DNA of 13,197 nt from Rhizobiaceae bacterium (GTDB lineage Bacteria; Pseudomonadota; Alphaproteobacteria; Rhizobiales; Rhizobiaceae): contig JAJFMR010000044.1 in assembly GCA_020696915.1 (NCBI GenBank), positions 1-13,197 of the forward strand, written 5' to 3'. Below, piece after piece: positions 1 to 6,287 of this stretch. The position numbers and the translations under genes are program-made. The notes beneath the pieces were generated by a model, which saw nothing but the letters and a program-made list of their open reading frames with translations, ran no database searches and was not told where the DNA came from. Within the stretch, counting starts at the first letter, position 1, and the number at the start of each line of letters is the position of its first letter.

Positions 1-314
1 AACTTCTGTTGTGGTTGATCAGAATGGATGCAACCTAGGAGCAAGCTGTTTCGATCGACTTAAGAAACAGGATTACCGAAACCTTTCGCGCCGAAGCGCC
101 CCGCTGTGGTTAAATTCCCGATAAGGTCAAGACTTCTTTTCGACCGATCGGGATCCGCTGTTTGACGACCTCCGGCTGGAGCTCGCAGGCGCGCAACAGT
201 TCAGGGCAGAGCGTTGGCGGCGCTGCGAATCGGACCGGCGGACCACCGCCTTAACGGTTGCTTCACCAATCTCGTTCATTTTCCGTTCAACACCTGCTTC
301 GTGGAGGGCCGGAA
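1..314. other. Gene-free stretch upstream of the pilus genes
   Basis: No convincing gene is present. One + strand frame stays open from about 125 into the next gene but has no ATG, GTG or TTG start. The opposite strand has only a short arginine- and serine-rich frame (127-321) that looks like a composition artefact. The stretch is less GC-rich at its left end. At 110-124 it contains TTAAATTCCCGATAA, one mismatch from the alphaproteobacterial CtrA consensus TTAA-N7-TTAA. No firm promoter was found. It is probably the 5' flank of the pilus gene at 315. Confidence 0.5.
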
Positions 315-728
315 ATGACAAAGCTCAGCTGGCGGCTCGGCGTCGCCGCGCTGATCCTCGCATCGCCGTTGGATGCAGGTGCCGCCGGCATCGAGGTCAC
401 CATGAATCAGGCCAAGATCGTCAAGCTCGCGCGTCCCGCCGACACGATCGTGATCGGCAACCCGTTGATTGCCGACGCCTCGGTTCAGGACTCAACGACG
501 GTCGTGCTGACCGGCAAGGGGTTCGGCGTCACCAATCTCGTCATCCTGGACGAGACCGGTGCTCCCATAGTCGACGAGCAGGTCACGGTATCGCGCTCCA
601 CGGCTTCTTCCGTCCGCATCTATCGCCGATCGACGGTGCAGACGCTGTCGTGCACTCCCCATTGCGAGAGCTCCTACAAGAGCGAAGCCGAGCGGATCTC
701 CGAAGCCGAGATGAACGCGGGCAGGTAA
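315..728 (+). CDS. Pilus assembly protein, stand-alone secretin N-terminal domain (CpaC/RcpA N-domain type)
   Basis: A 137-residue exported protein. The start at 315 has a GGAGGG ribosome binding site six bases upstream and begins a signal peptide (basic MTKLSWR, hydrophobic stretch about 8-19, likely cleavage near AGA/AA at 21-24). An upstream in-frame start at 258 would bury this signal. Residues about 25-95 match the type II/III secretion and pilus N-terminal domain found at the front of CpaC-like secretins: a VIGNPLIADASV strand, then VVLTGKGFGVTNLVILD. The tail carries a cysteine pair (C113, C117) after YRRSTVQT. The secretin barrel is absent: a full CpaC has over 400 residues and this one stops after the N-domain. 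It is known as a small companion protein near Flp/Tad genes in rhizobia. It probably acts in the periplasm during Flp pilus assembly, which is inferred from the family and from the TadE-like neighbours. Confidence 0.8.
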   Translation: MTKLSWRLGVAALILASPLDAGAAGIEVTMNQAKIVKLARPADTIVIGNPLIADASVQDSTTVVLTGKGFGVTNLVILDETGAPIVDEQVTVSRSTASSVRIYRRSTVQTLSCTPHCESSYKSEAERISEAEMNAGR

Positions 729-783
729 CCCGAAGCTGGAAACGGCGAAGCCTGCCGTGCTGGTCTATGCCATGTGGTTATCG

Positions 784-803
784 GCCGGTTAAGTGCGACC
801 GGC
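784..803. repeat. Short inverted repeat between pilus genes
   Basis: GCCGGT and ACCGGC form a perfect 6 bp dyad with an 8-base loop, in the 160 bp gap between the secretin N-domain gene and the first TadE-like gene. AAATT follows but there is no real T-run, so it is at best a weak attenuator. It may be chance. Confidence 0.3.
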
Positions 804-888
804 AAATTGTGCGCTCCGTCCAAACTCGACCGCAACGGGTTTGACATAGGGTCAGCCGGACAAAGATTCGGGATGGCGGGGCCCCGGC

Positions 889-1449
889 ATGAGCATGAAG
901 CTGGAGAAAAAAGGCGCAAGACTGCGCAACTCATGGGTGCGGTTCCTCGGCGACCGCCGCGGCAATGCGCTGGAGTTCCTCGCACTGGCCCTGCCGTTCT
1001 CGTTCCTGGTCTTTGCCATCCTCGAAAGCTGCATCTCCTTCGCCGGCCAGGAAGTCATGGCAAACGCGACGGAGGACGTCGCCAGAAAGCTGCGCACCGG
1101 TCAGATCAGGGCCGCGGACATCGACGAGGTCAAGCTCAAGCAGTTGATCTGCAACGAAATGGCGATCATCGTCGCCAATGAATGCCCGGGATTGTTGGTC
1201 GATCTGCGCGAGTTCCCCTCCTTCGCCGCGGCCGCCGCGGTGAAGATAAAGTTCACCCCGGCCAAGGACATCGACACCACCGGCTTTGCGGTGGACCCGG
1301 GCCCTTCGATGTCCAGGAACATGCTTCGCGTCTTCTACAAATGGCCGGTGATGACGGATTTCATGCGCACGATGATGTCCAGCCTGCCGGACGGCAAGAC
1401 GCTGCTTTTCGCTAGCGTAACCTGGCAGAACGAACCGTTCGATGATTGA
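889..1449 (+). CDS. TadE/TadG-like pseudopilin family protein
   Basis: A 186-residue protein with a basic cytoplasmic N-terminus, then DRRGNALEFLALALPF (residues 22-37) and a single hydrophobic helix to about residue 47. That is the TadE-type prepilin-like segment: charged residues, a glycine, a glutamate, then a hydrophobic helix. The remaining ~140 residues are predicted to be periplasmic. In the Tad system such pseudopilins are processed by the prepilin peptidase and needed for Flp pilus assembly. Oddity: after the glycine (G25) the glutamate sits at +4 (E29) rather than the usual +5 seen in the next gene, as if one residue were lost. The start at 889 has only a weak ribosome binding site; a second ATG lies two codons on at 895. 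The 3' end overlaps the next gene by 8 bp, implying co-translation. Confidence 0.8.
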   Translation: MSMKLEKKGARLRNSWVRFLGDRRGNALEFLALALPFSFLVFAILESCISFAGQEVMANATEDVARKLRTGQIRAADIDEVKLKQLICNEMAIIVANECPGLLVDLREFPSFAAAAAVKIKFTPAKDIDTTGFAVDPGPSMSRNMLRVFYKWPVMTDFMRTMMSSLPDGKTLLFASVTWQNEPFDD

Positions 1450-2119
1450 TAATCCGACGAGCGCGCCACCCGTGGGAGAGACGAGAAACGCGGCGATGGT
1501 TCGTCACGGGCTCCGGCCACGCTTGAAAAAGAGCAGATGTGCATCGGCGCTGGCCATGCTCCGCGACCGTCGAGGCGTGGCCGCGCTGGAATTCGCGCTC
1601 GTGGCACCGCTTCTTCTGTCCATGTACTTCGTCACGATGGAGGTCGCGCAAGCCATCGAAACGAACAAGAAGGTGGGTCGCGTCTCGTCGATGATCGCCG
1701 ACCTCGTGACCCAGCAGCAGACCATCACCAAAGCGGAACTCGAAGCGATCATGTCGATCGGCGAGTCGACGATCCAGCCCTACGACCGGTCGAAGCCGTC
1801 GATCGCCATCACCGCCATAGAGATCACCGACGAAACGACCCCGCAGGTCAAGGTGGCCTGGTCACGCAAGCTGGTGAACGGCGCCTACAGCGTCGCTTCC
1901 GCCAAGGGCAGCATCACGACTGTCCCCACGGCCCTCAATGTCAAGGGCAGTTTCGCGCTGCGCGTCGAGACCGGACTTGCCTACGCGCCGGTGATCACCT
2001 GGGCTGCGGACAGCAAGGTGTCGCTCGGTCTGAGCGCGGCGTTCGACGCCATCTCCATGCAGGCAACCTACTACCTGCGTCCCCGAATGTCGCAGTCCGT
2101 CCCCTGCGCCGATTGCTGA
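1442..2119 (+). CDS. TadE/TadG-like pseudopilin family protein
   Basis: A 225-residue protein. A ~40-residue basic N-terminus precedes RDRRGVAALEFALVAPLLLS (residues 41-60) with canonical spacing: G45 at -1, E50 at +5, then a transmembrane helix to about residue 66. The rest, predicted periplasmic, is rich in beta-type sequence (SIAITAIEITD, PQVKVAWSRKL) and ends with a cysteine pair in VPCADC. This fits TadE/TadG proteins of the Flp/Tad pilus. The ATG at 1442 lies inside the stop region of the preceding gene (8 bp overlap), favouring translational coupling. In-frame ATGs at 1496 (residue 19) and codon 39 would shorten the basic leader and cannot be ruled out, because none has a strong ribosome binding site. 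Confidence 0.82.
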   Translation: MIDNPTSAPPVGETRNAAMVRHGLRPRLKKSRCASALAMLRDRRGVAALEFALVAPLLLSMYFVTMEVAQAIETNKKVGRVSSMIADLVTQQQTITKAELEAIMSIGESTIQPYDRSKPSIAITAIEITDETTPQVKVAWSRKLVNGAYSVASAKGSITTVPTALNVKGSFALRVETGLAYAPVITWAADSKVSLGLSAAFDAISMQATYYLRPRMSQSVPCADC

Positions 2120-2237
2120 ACGCCAGCGCCGCCCGTCGGGACCCCGGGCAGCAGCCTTCGTCTTTTGCGAATTGCCATCCGGCTTGCCAAATCCTATGTC
2201 TGGCCAGTCTTCGGGAACCAGGCTCAGAATCGAAGCA

Positions 2238-3473
2238 ATGCCCCGCGCCTTCCTGTTCGTTCTGGATTCCTTCGGCATCGGCGGCGCCGCCGATGCGGCG
2301 CGTTTTGGTGACGTCGGCGCCAACACCTTCGGGCATATCGCAGAAGCCTGCGCGGCAGGCGCCGCCGATCGCCAAGGGCTCCGCGAAGGCCGGCTCGACC
2401 TGCCCCACATGCTGTCGCTGGGCCTTGCCGCGGCCGCCCGGACGGCCAGCGGATTCGGCTTCACCCAAACGCCTCTGCGTCCATCCTCCTTCCGCGGAGC
2501 GGCGGCAGAAGTCTCGGGCGGAAAGGACACGCCTTCGGGTCACTGGGAGATAGCCGCACTTCCGGTGCCGTTCGAATGGGGCTATTTCGCCCCGACCGTG
2601 CCGAGCTTCCCCGTCTCTCTCACCGACGAGATCATCGTCCGCGGCCGTATTCCGGGAATCCTCGGCAACTGCCACGCATCGGGCACGGAAATAATCGAGC
2701 GGCTCGGCGAAGAGCATGTCAGGACCGGGAAGCCGATCTGCTACACTTCGGCAGATTCCGTCATCCAGATCGCCGCCCATGAGCGGCATTTCGGCCTCGA
2801 ACGACTTTATGACCTGTGCAGGACCGTGCGCGCACTCGTCGACGAGTTGAATATCGGGCGGGTGATTGCCCGGCCGTTCCTCGGCGAGAGCGCCACCGCT
2901 TTCGAGAGAACCGCGAACCGACGTGATTTCGCCGTGCCTCCTCCGGAGCCCACACTGCTCGATCGCGTTGCCTCGCGGAGCAAAAGGGTGATCGGCGTCG
3001 GCAAGATAAGCGACATCTTCGCGCATCGCGGGGTTGCCGAGGTTCGCAAGGCGGCCGGCAACATGGCCCTTTTCGACGAGGCGCTCGGCGCCATGGACGC
3101 TGCGGACGACGGGGATCTGGTTTTTGCTAATTTCGTGGACTTCGACACGCTGTTTGGACATAGGCGCGACATAGCTGGCTACGCCGCTGCCCTCGAAAGC
3201 TTCGACCACCGCCTTCCGGAAGCCTTCTCCAGGCTACGCGATGGCGATCTGCTGCTGCTCACTGCAGATCACGGTTGTGATCCATCGTGGCCGGGAACAG
3301 ATCACACGCGCGAGCGCGTGCCTATCATCGGCCTGATCCCTGGACTGCCGGGCGGCGATGTGGGGCTGCGCCCCACCCTTGCCGACATCGGCGAAACTGT
3401 CGCCGAGCATCTCGGCTTGCCACCAGGCCGCCACGGCAATTCCTTCCGCGCCGAACTCGGCGGCAATGCCTGA
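2238..3473 (+). CDS. deoB: Phosphopentomutase
   Basis: Interconverts (deoxy)ribose 1-phosphate and 5-phosphate in cytoplasmic nucleoside catabolism. It has 411 residues, close to the ~407 of E. coli DeoB. Alkaline-phosphatase-superfamily metal ligands and active-site residues are in place: D10 in VLDSFGIGG, T98 (the residue phosphorylated in the family) in GGKDTPSGHWE, D303 and H308 in DFDTLFGHRRD, D344 and H345 in TADHGCDPS, and D355/H356 in GTDHTRE. The start at 2238 (MPRAFLFVLD) places the first metal ligand where the family has it; upstream in-frame ATGs at 2172 and 2196 would add an unrelated leader. The ribosome binding site is weak. A 118 bp gap separates it from the pilus genes. Its stop overlaps the mutM start by 8 bp. 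No other deo/udp/cdd genes lie in the window. Confidence 0.96.
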   Translation: MPRAFLFVLDSFGIGGAADAARFGDVGANTFGHIAEACAAGAADRQGLREGRLDLPHMLSLGLAAAARTASGFGFTQTPLRPSSFRGAAAEVSGGKDTPSGHWEIAALPVPFEWGYFAPTVPSFPVSLTDEIIVRGRIPGILGNCHASGTEIIERLGEEHVRTGKPICYTSADSVIQIAAHERHFGLERLYDLCRTVRALVDELNIGRVIARPFLGESATAFERTANRRDFAVPPPEPTLLDRVASRSKRVIGVGKISDIFAHRGVAEVRKAAGNMALFDEALGAMDAADDGDLVFANFVDFDTLFGHRRDIAGYAAALESFDHRLPEAFSRLRDGDLLLLTADHGCDPSWPGTDHTRERVPIIGLIPGLPGGDVGLRPTLADIGETVAEHLGLPPGRHGNSFRAELGGNA

Positions 3474-4356
3474 ACTCCCCGAGGTGGAAACGGTGCGGCG
3501 CGGGCTGCAGCCGGTGATGGAGGGCGCCCGCGTTCTGAAGGTCGAGGCGCGGCGGCCGGACCTTCGGTTTCCGCTGCCGGAGAATTTTGCGGAGCGCCTG
3601 TCGGGACGCCGGATCGTCTCGCTCGGCCGGCGAGCGAAATACCTCGTCGTCTCGTTCGACTGCGGACCGCTCCTGATCTGCCATCTCGGAATGTCGGGAT
3701 CCTTCCGGATCGAGGCCGCGGAGGGGACGTCCCGTCCCGGCGCGTTCTACATCGATCGATCGAGGAACCTGCAGCACGATCACGTGGTCTTTCATCTTGC
3801 TTCCCCCGGCGCGCGCGGCACGACGCGCGTCGTCTTCAACGATCCCCGACGTTTCGGCTTCATGCTGTTCGCCGACGATCCGGACCGTCATCCGATGCTC
3901 GCCGGTCTCGGTGTCGAGCCTACCGGAAACGAGTTGGGCGGCCCGCTTCTGGCCGGCCTCTTCCGCGGCAGGAAGGCGCCGTTGAAGGCAGCCCTGCTCG
4001 ACCAGCGGTTGATAGCCGGACTCGGGAATATTTACGCCTCGGAGGCCCTCTGGCGGGCCGGCCTCTCGCCGCGCCGGCAAGCCTGCACGATGGCCCCCGC
4101 GGCCGGCAGGTCTCACCAGCGCGCCAGCAGGCTGGCCGCCGCCATCCGATCGGTCATTGCGGATGCCATTGAGGCCGGCGGCTCGTCGCTGCGCGACCAC
4201 GCCGGGGCGGACGGGCGGCCGGGCTATTTCCAGCACTCGTTTTCGGTCTATGACAGGGAGGGCGAAGCCTGCCGCCGGCCGGGCTGCAGCGGCCGTATCC
4301 GGCGCATCGTGCAGGCCGGTAGGTCGACCTTCTATTGCCCTGCCTGCCAGCGCTAA
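3466..4356 (+). CDS. mutM: Formamidopyrimidine-DNA glycosylase (Fpg/MutM)
   Basis: Removes 8-oxoguanine and formamidopyrimidines from DNA and nicks the abasic site (base excision repair). The start MPELPEVETVRRG is invariant in the family: P2 is the Schiff-base nucleophile and E3 the acid, which fixes the start at 3466. K58 in RRAKYL is the conserved DNA-phosphate/8-oxoG lysine. NDPRRFGFM and GLGNIYASEAL (helix-two-turn-helix) follow. The last 28 residues form the zinc finger with C269, C274, C291, C294 and the catalytic-loop R286 in GRSTFYC. The first zinc pair is spaced C-x4-C rather than the C-x2-C of E. coli, a variant I recall as common in alphaproteobacteria. The protein has 296 residues against ~270 in E. 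coli. Its start overlaps the deoB stop by 8 bp. Confidence 0.97.
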   Translation: MPELPEVETVRRGLQPVMEGARVLKVEARRPDLRFPLPENFAERLSGRRIVSLGRRAKYLVVSFDCGPLLICHLGMSGSFRIEAAEGTSRPGAFYIDRSRNLQHDHVVFHLASPGARGTTRVVFNDPRRFGFMLFADDPDRHPMLAGLGVEPTGNELGGPLLAGLFRGRKAPLKAALLDQRLIAGLGNIYASEALWRAGLSPRRQACTMAPAAGRSHQRASRLAAAIRSVIADAIEAGGSSLRDHAGADGRPGYFQHSFSVYDREGEACRRPGCSGRIRRIVQAGRSTFYCPACQR

Positions 4357-4388
4357 CGATCGCGTGGACACGGAGAAAGGAAGTTGCC

Positions 4389-5162
4389 ATGAGTTACGAG
4401 ACGATCCTTACCGAAACTCGCGGCAAGGTCGGCCTGATCACCCTGAACCGCCCCAAGTCGCTCAATGCGCTGAACTCGCAGGTTTTGGCCGAGGTGGTTT
4501 CTGCACTGAAGCTCTATGACGCCGACGCGGCAATCGGAGCCGTGGTCATCACTGGCTCCGAGAAGGCATTCGCGGCGGGCGCCGACATCAAGGAGATGCA
4601 GTCGAAGGAGTATGTCGAGGCGTATCTCGAGGACCTCTTCGTCGGTTGGGAGGAACTGACCCGTATCCGCAAGCCGATGATTGCCGCCGTCGCGGGCTAT
4701 GCGCTGGGCGGCGGATGCGAACTGGCGATGATGTGCGATTTCATCATAGCCGCCGACACCGCGAAATTCGGCCAGCCGGAGATCACGCTGGGCGTCATGC
4801 CGGGCATGGGTGGGTCGCAGCGTCTCACCCGCTACGTCGGCAAGTCGAAAGCCATGGACCTGGTGCTGACGGGCCGCATGATGGATGCCGGGGAAGCCGA
4901 GCGCTGCGGCCTGGCGGCACGTGTCGTGCCGGCGGCCGACCTGGTCACCGAGGCTCTCGGGGCCGCAGCGAAGATCGCAGCGTTTTCGCTGCCGGCAGTC
5001 ATGATGGCGAAGGAAGCCGTCAACCGCGCCTCCGAGACGACGCTCGCCGAGGGGCTGCGCTTCGAGCGCCGGCTGTTTCACTCGATGTTTGCGCTCGCCG
5101 ATCAGAAAGAGGGCATGGCCGCATTTGCGGAAAAGCGCCAGCCGCGATTCCAGAACCGCTGA
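4389..5162 (+). CDS. Enoyl-CoA hydratase (crotonase family)
   Basis: A 257-residue crotonase that adds water to trans-2-enoyl-CoA in fatty-acid beta-oxidation. Both catalytic glutamates of the ECHS1 type are present: E111 in GGGCELAMMCD and E131 in FGQPEITLGVMPGMGGSQRL. The oxyanion-hole segment FAAGADIKEM (61-70) and the C-terminal FAEKRQPRF signature also fit. The ATG at 4389 has a good AAGGAAG ribosome binding site five bases upstream; the longer frame from 4335 starts inside mutM and has no such site. It lies 32 bp after mutM and is probably co-transcribed with it. A crotonase next to mutM and rpsT is a recurrent rhizobial arrangement (from memory). The exact acyl chain preference cannot be read from the sequence. 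Confidence 0.93.
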   Translation: MSYETILTETRGKVGLITLNRPKSLNALNSQVLAEVVSALKLYDADAAIGAVVITGSEKAFAAGADIKEMQSKEYVEAYLEDLFVGWEELTRIRKPMIAAVAGYALGGGCELAMMCDFIIAADTAKFGQPEITLGVMPGMGGSQRLTRYVGKSKAMDLVLTGRMMDAGEAERCGLAARVVPAADLVTEALGAAAKIAAFSLPAVMMAKEAVNRASETTLAEGLRFERRLFHSMFALADQKEGMAAFAEKRQPRFQNR

Positions 5163-5205
5163 GATGCCGGGCGCCGGGACCGGATTTTTCGTGTCGGGAT
5201 TTTCG

Positions 5206-5234
5206 TTGACGGCTCCGGCAAGCTGAATTATAAG
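5206..5234 (+). promoter_or_regulatory. Sigma70-type promoter of rpsT
   Basis: The -35 box TTGACG (5206-5211) and the -10 box TATAAG (5229-5234) are separated by exactly 17 bases, each one mismatch from the E. coli consensus. This places transcription start near 5241, giving a leader of about 83 bases before rpsT. It is the best promoter in the window and fits a highly expressed ribosomal protein gene. Confidence 0.72.
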
Positions 5235-5244
5235 CCCCGCCACT

Positions 5245-5297
5245 GGGTGGCTTCGCGGCCGCCCGCTTGGTTTTTGCGCCATGCATGCATTGGCGCA
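5245..5297 (+). promoter_or_regulatory. rpsT leader with two consecutive stem-loops
   Basis: Hairpin 1: GGGTGGC (5245-5251) pairs with GCCGCCC (5258-5264), with one G-U pair in RNA and a 6-base loop. Hairpin 2: TGCGCCA (5275-5281) pairs perfectly with TGGCGCA (5291-5297), with a 9-base loop made of the alternating TGCATGCAT. TTTT follows at 5298-5301, so hairpin 2 resembles a weak intrinsic terminator. The AGAGAGG ribosome binding site is at 5313-5319. The arrangement suggests attenuation or feedback control of S20 synthesis, which is inference. Confidence 0.5.
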
Positions 5298-5323
5298 TTT
5301 TCATTCTGGATCAGAGAGGCACA

Positions 5324-5590
5324 ATGGCCAACACATCCTCGGCCAAGAAGGCTGCGCGGAAGATCGTGCGCAGGGCAGCGATCAACAAGAACCGGCGGTC
5401 TCGCGTCCGTACCTTCGTCCGCCAGGTCGAGGAAGCACTTGCCGCAGGCGACAGAAACGCGGCCGAAGCGGCCTTCAAGGCGGCGCAGCCCGAACTGATG
5501 AGAGCTGCCGGAAAAGGCGTCCTGCATGCCAACACCGCGTCCCGGAAAGTGTCCCGACTGGCGCAGCGCGTCAAAGCCCTTTCGGTCTGA
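5324..5590 (+). CDS. rpsT: 30S ribosomal protein S20
   Basis: An 88-residue, strongly basic helical protein that binds 16S rRNA in the body of the small subunit. It begins MANTSSAKKAARKIVRRA, followed by NKNRRSRVRTFVRQVEEAL, and ends KGVLHANTASRKVSRLAQRVKAL. This is the complete three-helix S20 pattern at its usual length (~87). AGAGAGG four bases upstream of the ATG fixes the start; the longer frame from 5267 begins within the leader hairpin. It has its own promoter (5206-5234) and terminator (5618-5640), so it is a monocistronic unit between the enoyl-CoA hydratase gene and dnaA. Confidence 0.97.
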   Translation: MANTSSAKKAARKIVRRAAINKNRRSRVRTFVRQVEEALAAGDRNAAEAAFKAAQPELMRAAGKGVLHANTASRKVSRLAQRVKALSV

Positions 5591-5617
5591 ATCCGGCTCC
5601 TCCAGACGCAGTCCAGA

Positions 5618-5640
5618 CCCGGCACGAGTGCCGGGTTTTT
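5618..5640 (+). terminator. Intrinsic terminator of rpsT
   Basis: CCCGGCA (5618-5624) and TGCCGGG (5629-5635) form a perfect 7 bp GC-rich stem with a CGAG tetraloop. TTTTT and then GTTT follow directly. It lies 27 bases after the rpsT stop codon. Confidence 0.9.
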
Positions 5641-5682
5641 GTTTGCCGGACAACAGCTTGCCCGACGGCGAAGGAGCACGGT

Positions 5683-5709
5683 CCGGGCGGCCATGAGGCG
5701 ACCGCCCGG
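5683..5709. repeat. Strong GC hairpin downstream of rpsT
   Basis: CCGGGCGG (5683-5690) and CCGCCCGG (5702-5709) form a perfect 8 bp stem with an 11-base loop. A second layer, ACGGC (5665-5669) with GCCGT (5714-5718), could extend it. No T-run follows, so it is not an ordinary terminator. It could belong to a small RNA or a backup stop, but nothing in the sequence decides this. Confidence 0.45.
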
Positions 5710-5817
5710 CCCTGCCGTAACATGCACGATTCCTGAAGTTCCCTCAGGCGCCGTCGCGCTTCGAGCCATTTTTGGCATACCGGACATTCTCTTTTGTTCT
5801 CAGATACTTGCCGATAG

Positions 5818-5826
5818 TCATCCACA
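5818..5826 (+). promoter_or_regulatory. Near-consensus DnaA box
   Basis: TCATCCACA differs from the consensus TTATCCACA at one base, and a G follows as in many real boxes. It lies in the AT-richer part of the region upstream of dnaA, about 650 bases before the start codon. This suits autoregulation by DnaA, but no second good box was found nearby. Confidence 0.4.
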
Positions 5827-5955
5827 GCTTGTTAAAGGCACGAGGCAGGTAGCGGGGACAACCTTCTGTCAAGCCGATTCTTTGAAAATAATTCCGCGGG
5901 GCGGCGGTTCGGGAACGGCTCCAAAAAGGTTTTGAATCGAAACGGTTTTGTCAAT

Positions 5956-5985
5956 TTTGTGCCCCTTGGCGGAGGGGTGCACAAA
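5956..5985. repeat. Imperfect inverted repeat upstream of dnaA
   Basis: TTTGTGC (5956-5962) pairs with GCACAAA (5979-5985) and CCCT (5963-5966) pairs with AGGG (5973-5976). That gives 11 pairs with a two-base bulge and a TGGCGG loop. It sits in the AT-richer segment before the likely dnaA promoter. It could be an operator dyad or an RNA hairpin. Confidence 0.45.
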
Positions 5986-6017
5986 TCACACACATTAAAA
6001 AACCGTTAGCCACGCAC

Positions 6018-6045
6018 TTGCCGTCTCCGCAACGTTCTCTGTAAT
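6018..6045 (+). promoter_or_regulatory. Possible dnaA promoter
   Basis: TTGCCG (6018-6023), a 16-base gap and TGTAAT (6040-6045) make a passable sigma70-type promoter downstream of the 5956-5985 dyad. It would give a leader of over 400 bases. The boxes are imperfect, so this is only a candidate. Confidence 0.22.
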
Positions 6046-6113
6046 GTGCTGGATATCGGAAGGGACCCGGCAACGGCCCTACCAATCAAGCCAATAAGGG
6101 CGGGTTTGAATAA

Positions 6114-6130
6114 CGCGGTGCAATACCGCG
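6114..6130. repeat. Small hairpin in the dnaA leader region
   Basis: CGCGGT (6114-6119) and ACCGCG (6125-6130) form a perfect 6 bp stem with a GCAAT loop. No T-run follows. Confidence 0.35.
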
Positions 6131-6271
6131 AACGGTAGGTCACGTCCCATCCGGTATCAGGGGCGGGGGTAAACAAAACCGAGTATCGGGCGTTCGTTCC
6201 GGCGCACTTTGCCGACGACGGACCTCGTTTGTTCAAAATTGGCAGCAGGGGGACGGAGGAGGTCCGGCGAG

Positions 6272-6287
6272 GCCGACCCCTGTCGGC
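6272..6287. repeat. Small hairpin in the dnaA leader region
   Basis: GCCGAC (6272-6277) and GTCGGC (6282-6287) form a perfect 6 bp stem with a CCCT tetraloop, within GC-rich sequence about 190 bases before the dnaA start. Confidence 0.35.

Noticed and set aside
125..314. Open + strand frame reading DPLFDDLRLELAGAQ and onward
   Set aside because: It looks protein-like, but there is no start codon after the TAA at 122-124 and it runs out of frame into the pilus gene. It could at most be a relic.
127..321. Small minus-strand ORF before the pilus gene
   Set aside because: Arg/Ser-rich composition typical of GC-rich antisense frames, no good ribosome binding site, no recognisable family.
841..869. 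TTGACA as a promoter -35 for the first TadE-like gene
   Set aside because: The -35 box is perfect, but no acceptable -10 lies 16-18 bases downstream (AGATTC region).
1995..3209. 404-residue minus-strand ORF over deoB
   Set aside because: It lies antisense to the well-supported deoB gene and shows no family motifs; a GC-rich shadow frame.
4269..4353. MutM zinc finger spacing as a defect
   Set aside because: All four cysteines and the R286 loop are present, and the C-x4-C form is, to my memory, common in alphaproteobacterial MutM.
5639..5935. 98-residue + strand ORF between rpsT and dnaA
   Set aside because: It begins inside the rpsT terminator tail, has no ribosome binding site and no conserved pattern, and spans the strong hairpin at 5683-5709.
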